The notes under the pieces are model-generated. The model worked only from the letters and a program-made list of their open reading frames with translations. It was not told the DNA's origin and made no database searches. From assembly GCA_944372725.1 (NCBI GenBank), contig CALWAA010000004.1, positions 1 through 25,912 on the forward strand: a stretch of 25,912 bases of DNA. The letters are read 5' to 3'. The position numbers and the translations under genes are program-made. Source of the DNA: an uncultured Bacilli bacterium. Lineage in GTDB: Bacteria > Bacillota_I > Bacilli_A > RF39 > UBA660. Shown here one piece after another: positions 23,529 through 25,912 of this stretch (its first letter is position 1; each line of letters begins with the position of its first letter).

Positions 23529-23882
23529 TTATTTCATCCTTTTTATTATTTCTTCCTTATCTAATCCATAAGTTTCTAATTCTTTCGTAATTTCTCTTAT
23601 TTTATTTATTAATTCTTCAATTTTTAGTTCTTTTGCTTTAGAAATATTATCACTAATAAATGTTCCTTTAGTTGATTTAGAAATGATGAGCCCATTTTCC
23701 TCTAAAATGTCGTAAGCCTTTTTTACAGTGTTGGGGTTAATTCCTAAATCATAAGCAAGAGCGCGAACACTAGGAATTTGACTTCCTGATTTTAAAACTC
23801 CTAGTGTTATCAATTTTTCTACTTCTCTTACTATTTGTTCATAGATTGGCTCTCTTTTCGTATAGTCAATGCTAATATTCAT
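23529..23882 (-). CDS. GntR-family regulator, YtrA subfamily
   Basis: This is a 117-residue transcription factor. The winged helix-turn-helix runs from YEQIVREVEKLITLGVLKSGSQIPSVRALAYDLGINPNTVKKAYDILEENGLIISKSTKGTFI (about 14-76, cited as the domain span). A short helical tail serves for dimerisation, with no large effector domain; this is diagnostic of YtrA-type repressors, which usually control a linked ABC transporter. I chose ATG 23882 because it follows GGAG by 9 bases and overlaps the permease stop by 11 bases. Here it sits after the transporter genes instead of first in the operon. Confidence 0.9.
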   Translation of the reverse strand: MNISIDYTKREPIYEQIVREVEKLITLGVLKSGSQIPSVRALAYDLGINPNTVKKAYDILEENGLIISKSTKGTFISDNISKAKELKIEELINKIREITKELETYGLDKEEIIKRMK

Positions 23883-25851
23883 AAGAATACACTCCGTCTG
23901 CTTGCATTTTTCTAAACTCATTTAGCAAAGACTTATATTCTTGGTTATCTTTTAAATTTTCTTTATAATTATCAAATTCTTCTTTAAAGGCTTCAGTATC
24001 ACTGATGGTGATGTTATATGTTTTATTCATCGCATATACACGGATGTAAGCAATATCTTTATTTACATCTATTTTATTATCATTTTTTAAATAATAGATA
24101 AACTTATCCATATTACTTCTTATGACATAATTAAATACATAATAATCTTCTTCAGTAAATGCATCGCTTTTGTAAGCAAATAAATCATAAGATGGTTCAT
24201 AATTTGTTCTTTCTTGATATTTAATAAATAATTCATTTTGATAAGTTATTACTTTATTAAATAATTCTGCATCTAATTTAACAGGTATCATAATACTTTC
24301 ATAATGATGATTATGATAACCATATAAATATAAGGTATCTGTATTAGATAAACTATTCATGTTAAATTCATCTATTTTATCAATATTGTCTTTTATTAAA
24401 TTTTTTAGTTCTTTCGTTACAGGAATCGTTGTATCATTATACTCAATATAATGAATGCGATTAAAATTAAACTTTTCAATTTTTTCTTTATTCCAAATAT
24501 TTAATTCATCTTGAAGAAGACTACTTAATGCTTCATCTACACTACCAGTTACTTCATATTTAGTATTACCTGATGTAAAGATAAAATCATACCCATAGCT
24601 GACATCATTTATCTCCTTTTCTAATAAAGCTTTGATAACACTATTAATTAAATCTTTATCCGTTATTTCCATGCCCTCATAAATAATTGAATCAACTTTT
24701 TTAATTATTTTAACAGGATTATCAAATACTTGAAAATATAGTGAATACACTCCTGTAAATAAACAGAATAATAAGATGCTGATGCCTAATGATTTTATCG
24801 GTTTATATATTTCCCTTCTAGTAATTAAATCATAAACAACAGAATAAATAATGATACCTACAACTGATATTAAAATACCAATAGCATATGTCCCTTCAAT
24901 AATCGCATATGTTAATAAACATATTGGAAAAAGTGTAATTCCCTTAACAAAATAATGAACAAAGGAACTTTTAAAACTAGTTTCATTATTTTCCATTTTT
25001 CTTCTTTTAAAAGCAAAGTAACCAATTACAGAATAAATAGCACTTAAAACAATCATTTTAACTAAACTCATGGAATTATAAAAGGTATCATTGTTATTTG
25101 CAGCATCATTTAACATACCGAGTGGCGCTGTAAAATTATAATTCATTAGTTTTCCATAATATAATTGGTATTCATTATCCAGTAAATGTTTTTCACAATT
25201 TGTATCATTATAGCAATAATAACTTTCTGGTTTACAATCTTCGTTATCACAAAGAATATAATTATTTCCAGAATAATAGTCTTGAGTGATATAATTTATT
25301 CCATTTAAGTAAGGAACTAAAAAAACAATAATCGCTGTTACAACTAAACTAGTAATTAAATTACCTGATAAAATAATGGCTAAATTAATCACAATAAACA
25401 TGAAAACATAAGAAATAAACCAAAATAAGAAATAATCTATTAGTAAGACAAAAGGAATGGTTAAACTTTCAAATATTAAACCAAACAATCCAAATATTAA
25501 GGTATTTATAATCATGAATATTAAAAGAATTAAAATACCACCTAGAGTATTGGTTATAAAAATACTTCTTCTACTAATGGGTTTAGACATAATGAAATCA
25601 ACACTTTTTTTCTTTAATATAAACCCAAATAATGTGACAGATAAGGATAAAGGAATAAAGACAATTCCTGTATAAGTAAGAAAACTAAGAATGTCAAATT
25701 CTAATAAATTGCTATTACTAGAAGTAAGCAATATAATTAGAAAAATAATATTAACTATTGGTATTACACCTAGTAAAAAAGCAAGTAATCCTTTTGATTT
25801 TCTAATATTTTCTTTAAAGAAATTAAAATTAAATAACGCTTTCAAATTCAT
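23872..25851 (-). CDS. ABC-2 type transporter permease with large extracytoplasmic domains
   Basis: This is a 659-residue membrane protein. Helices lie at about 20-42, 56-78, 98-125, 130-160 and 166-185. An outside loop (about 186-260) follows, then helices at 263-280, 306-322, 325-342 and 353-374, and a C-terminal hydrophilic domain of about 280 residues. MSKPISRRSIFI (88-99) is typical of permeases paired with GntR regulators. The loop holds four cysteines (201, 206, 213, 219). The layout resembles permeases of YtrA-controlled ABC systems with an extra outer domain, but the substrate is unknown. GGAGG precedes ATG 25851, which overlaps the ATPase gene by 23 bases. Confidence 0.8.
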   Translation of the reverse strand: MNLKALFNFNFFKENIRKSKGLLAFLLGVIPIVNIIFLIILLTSSNSNLLEFDILSFLTYTGIVFIPLSLSVTLFGFILKKKSVDFIMSKPISRRSIFITNTLGGILILLIFMIINTLIFGLFGLIFESLTIPFVLLIDYFLFWFISYVFMFIVINLAIILSGNLITSLVVTAIIVFLVPYLNGINYITQDYYSGNNYILCDNEDCKPESYYCYNDTNCEKHLLDNEYQLYYGKLMNYNFTAPLGMLNDAANNNDTFYNSMSLVKMIVLSAIYSVIGYFAFKRRKMENNETSFKSSFVHYFVKGITLFPICLLTYAIIEGTYAIGILISVVGIIIYSVVYDLITRREIYKPIKSLGISILLFCLFTGVYSLYFQVFDNPVKIIKKVDSIIYEGMEITDKDLINSVIKALLEKEINDVSYGYDFIFTSGNTKYEVTGSVDEALSSLLQDELNIWNKEKIEKFNFNRIHYIEYNDTTIPVTKELKNLIKDNIDKIDEFNMNSLSNTDTLYLYGYHNHHYESIMIPVKLDAELFNKVITYQNELFIKYQERTNYEPSYDLFAYKSDAFTEEDYYVFNYVIRSNMDKFIYYLKNDNKIDVNKDIAYIRVYAMNKTYNITISDTEAFKEEFDNYKENLKDNQEYKSLLNEFRKMQADGVYSYEY

Positions 25852-25912
25852 AACCTAACGCCTCCATTTGATAAATAAATACTTCTTCTAAAGTAAGTGG
25901 TAAATAATCTAA
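25829..25912 (-). CDS. ABC transporter ATP-binding protein, C-terminal end (partial)
   Basis: Only the last 27 codons are inside the window, read from the right edge. The sequence LDYLPLTLEEVFIYQMEALG followed by YEFESVI matches the usual C-terminus of ABC ATPases from GntR-linked transporters (LxLEEIFIYEMEGxGYD pattern). The stop lies 23 bases inside the permease gene, which supports one ATPase-permease unit. The Walker motifs are beyond the edge. Confidence 0.75.
   Translation of the reverse strand, partial: LDYLPLTLEEVFIYQMEALGYEFESVI

Overview
The window is AT-rich bacterial DNA with strong AGGAGG-type ribosome binding sites and dense, mostly leftward gene organisation. The gene set is that of a low-GC Gram-positive of the Bacillota: both Firmicutes replicases (PolC and DnaE), GpsB, RecU, class A and class B penicillin-binding proteins, EF-P, and the endospore-specific pair SpoIIGA/SigE. 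It therefore comes from a lineage that forms spores or descends from spore formers. Gene content and divergence suggest an uncultured, gut-type member of the Bacilli or Erysipelotrichia, but that placement is inference.

Layout. 1-386 (minus): the 5' end of RNase P RNA (rnpB) directly downstream of gpsB. 544-4303 (plus): a membrane-anchored unknown protein, then the recU-ponA operon. 4337-6708 (minus): spoIIGA and sigE, translationally coupled, followed by a putative HExxH zinc protein with its own likely promoter. 6772-7758: a decayed Rpn/PD-(D/E)XK transposase-like gene (minus) and a small Xre regulator (plus). 7769-15689 (minus): dnaE and polC, overlapping by 8 bases and presumably co-transcribed. 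15878-20112 (minus): PBP2, rpmG (bL33), an unrecognised 56-residue basic protein, efp, and a large GNAT-like protein behind a terminator. 20175-20435 (plus): a DUF2624-like protein. 20436-20830: a gene-poor gap that appears to hold an undescribed type I toxin-antitoxin-like locus. 20831-22222 (minus): nfo (endonuclease IV) and a lone type IV pilin-like protein. 22316-25912 (minus): the end of an ABC ATPase, a large ABC-2 permease, a YtrA-type GntR regulator and a GT2 glycosyltransferase, all overlapping or nearly abutting.

How the genes work together. Cell-envelope growth (GpsB, PBP1A, PBP2), replication and repair (PolC, DnaE, RecU, Nfo) and translation (EF-P, bL33) dominate. spoIIGA-sigE encodes the mother-cell sigma factor and the protease that activates it. 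Its promoter shows TTGACA and TATAAT separated by 21 bp, recalling the abnormally long spacer of the Spo0A-dependent spoIIG promoter of B. subtilis.

The most exciting region is 20458-20791. A tandem pair of Spo0A-box-like heptamers (TGTCGGA-N3-TGTCGAA, 10-bp phase) abuts an extended -10 promoter. This promoter would drive an mRNA encoding a 27-residue peptide with a hydrophobic core and a charged tail. A convergent antisense RNA of about 74 nt, with a promoter (TTGTTA-N17-TATATT) and an intrinsic terminator, covers the 3' end of that mRNA. The mRNA leader can also pair with the mRNA 3' region over about 14 bp. This looks like a type I toxin-antitoxin locus that may be under sporulation control; that function is inferred from architecture only.
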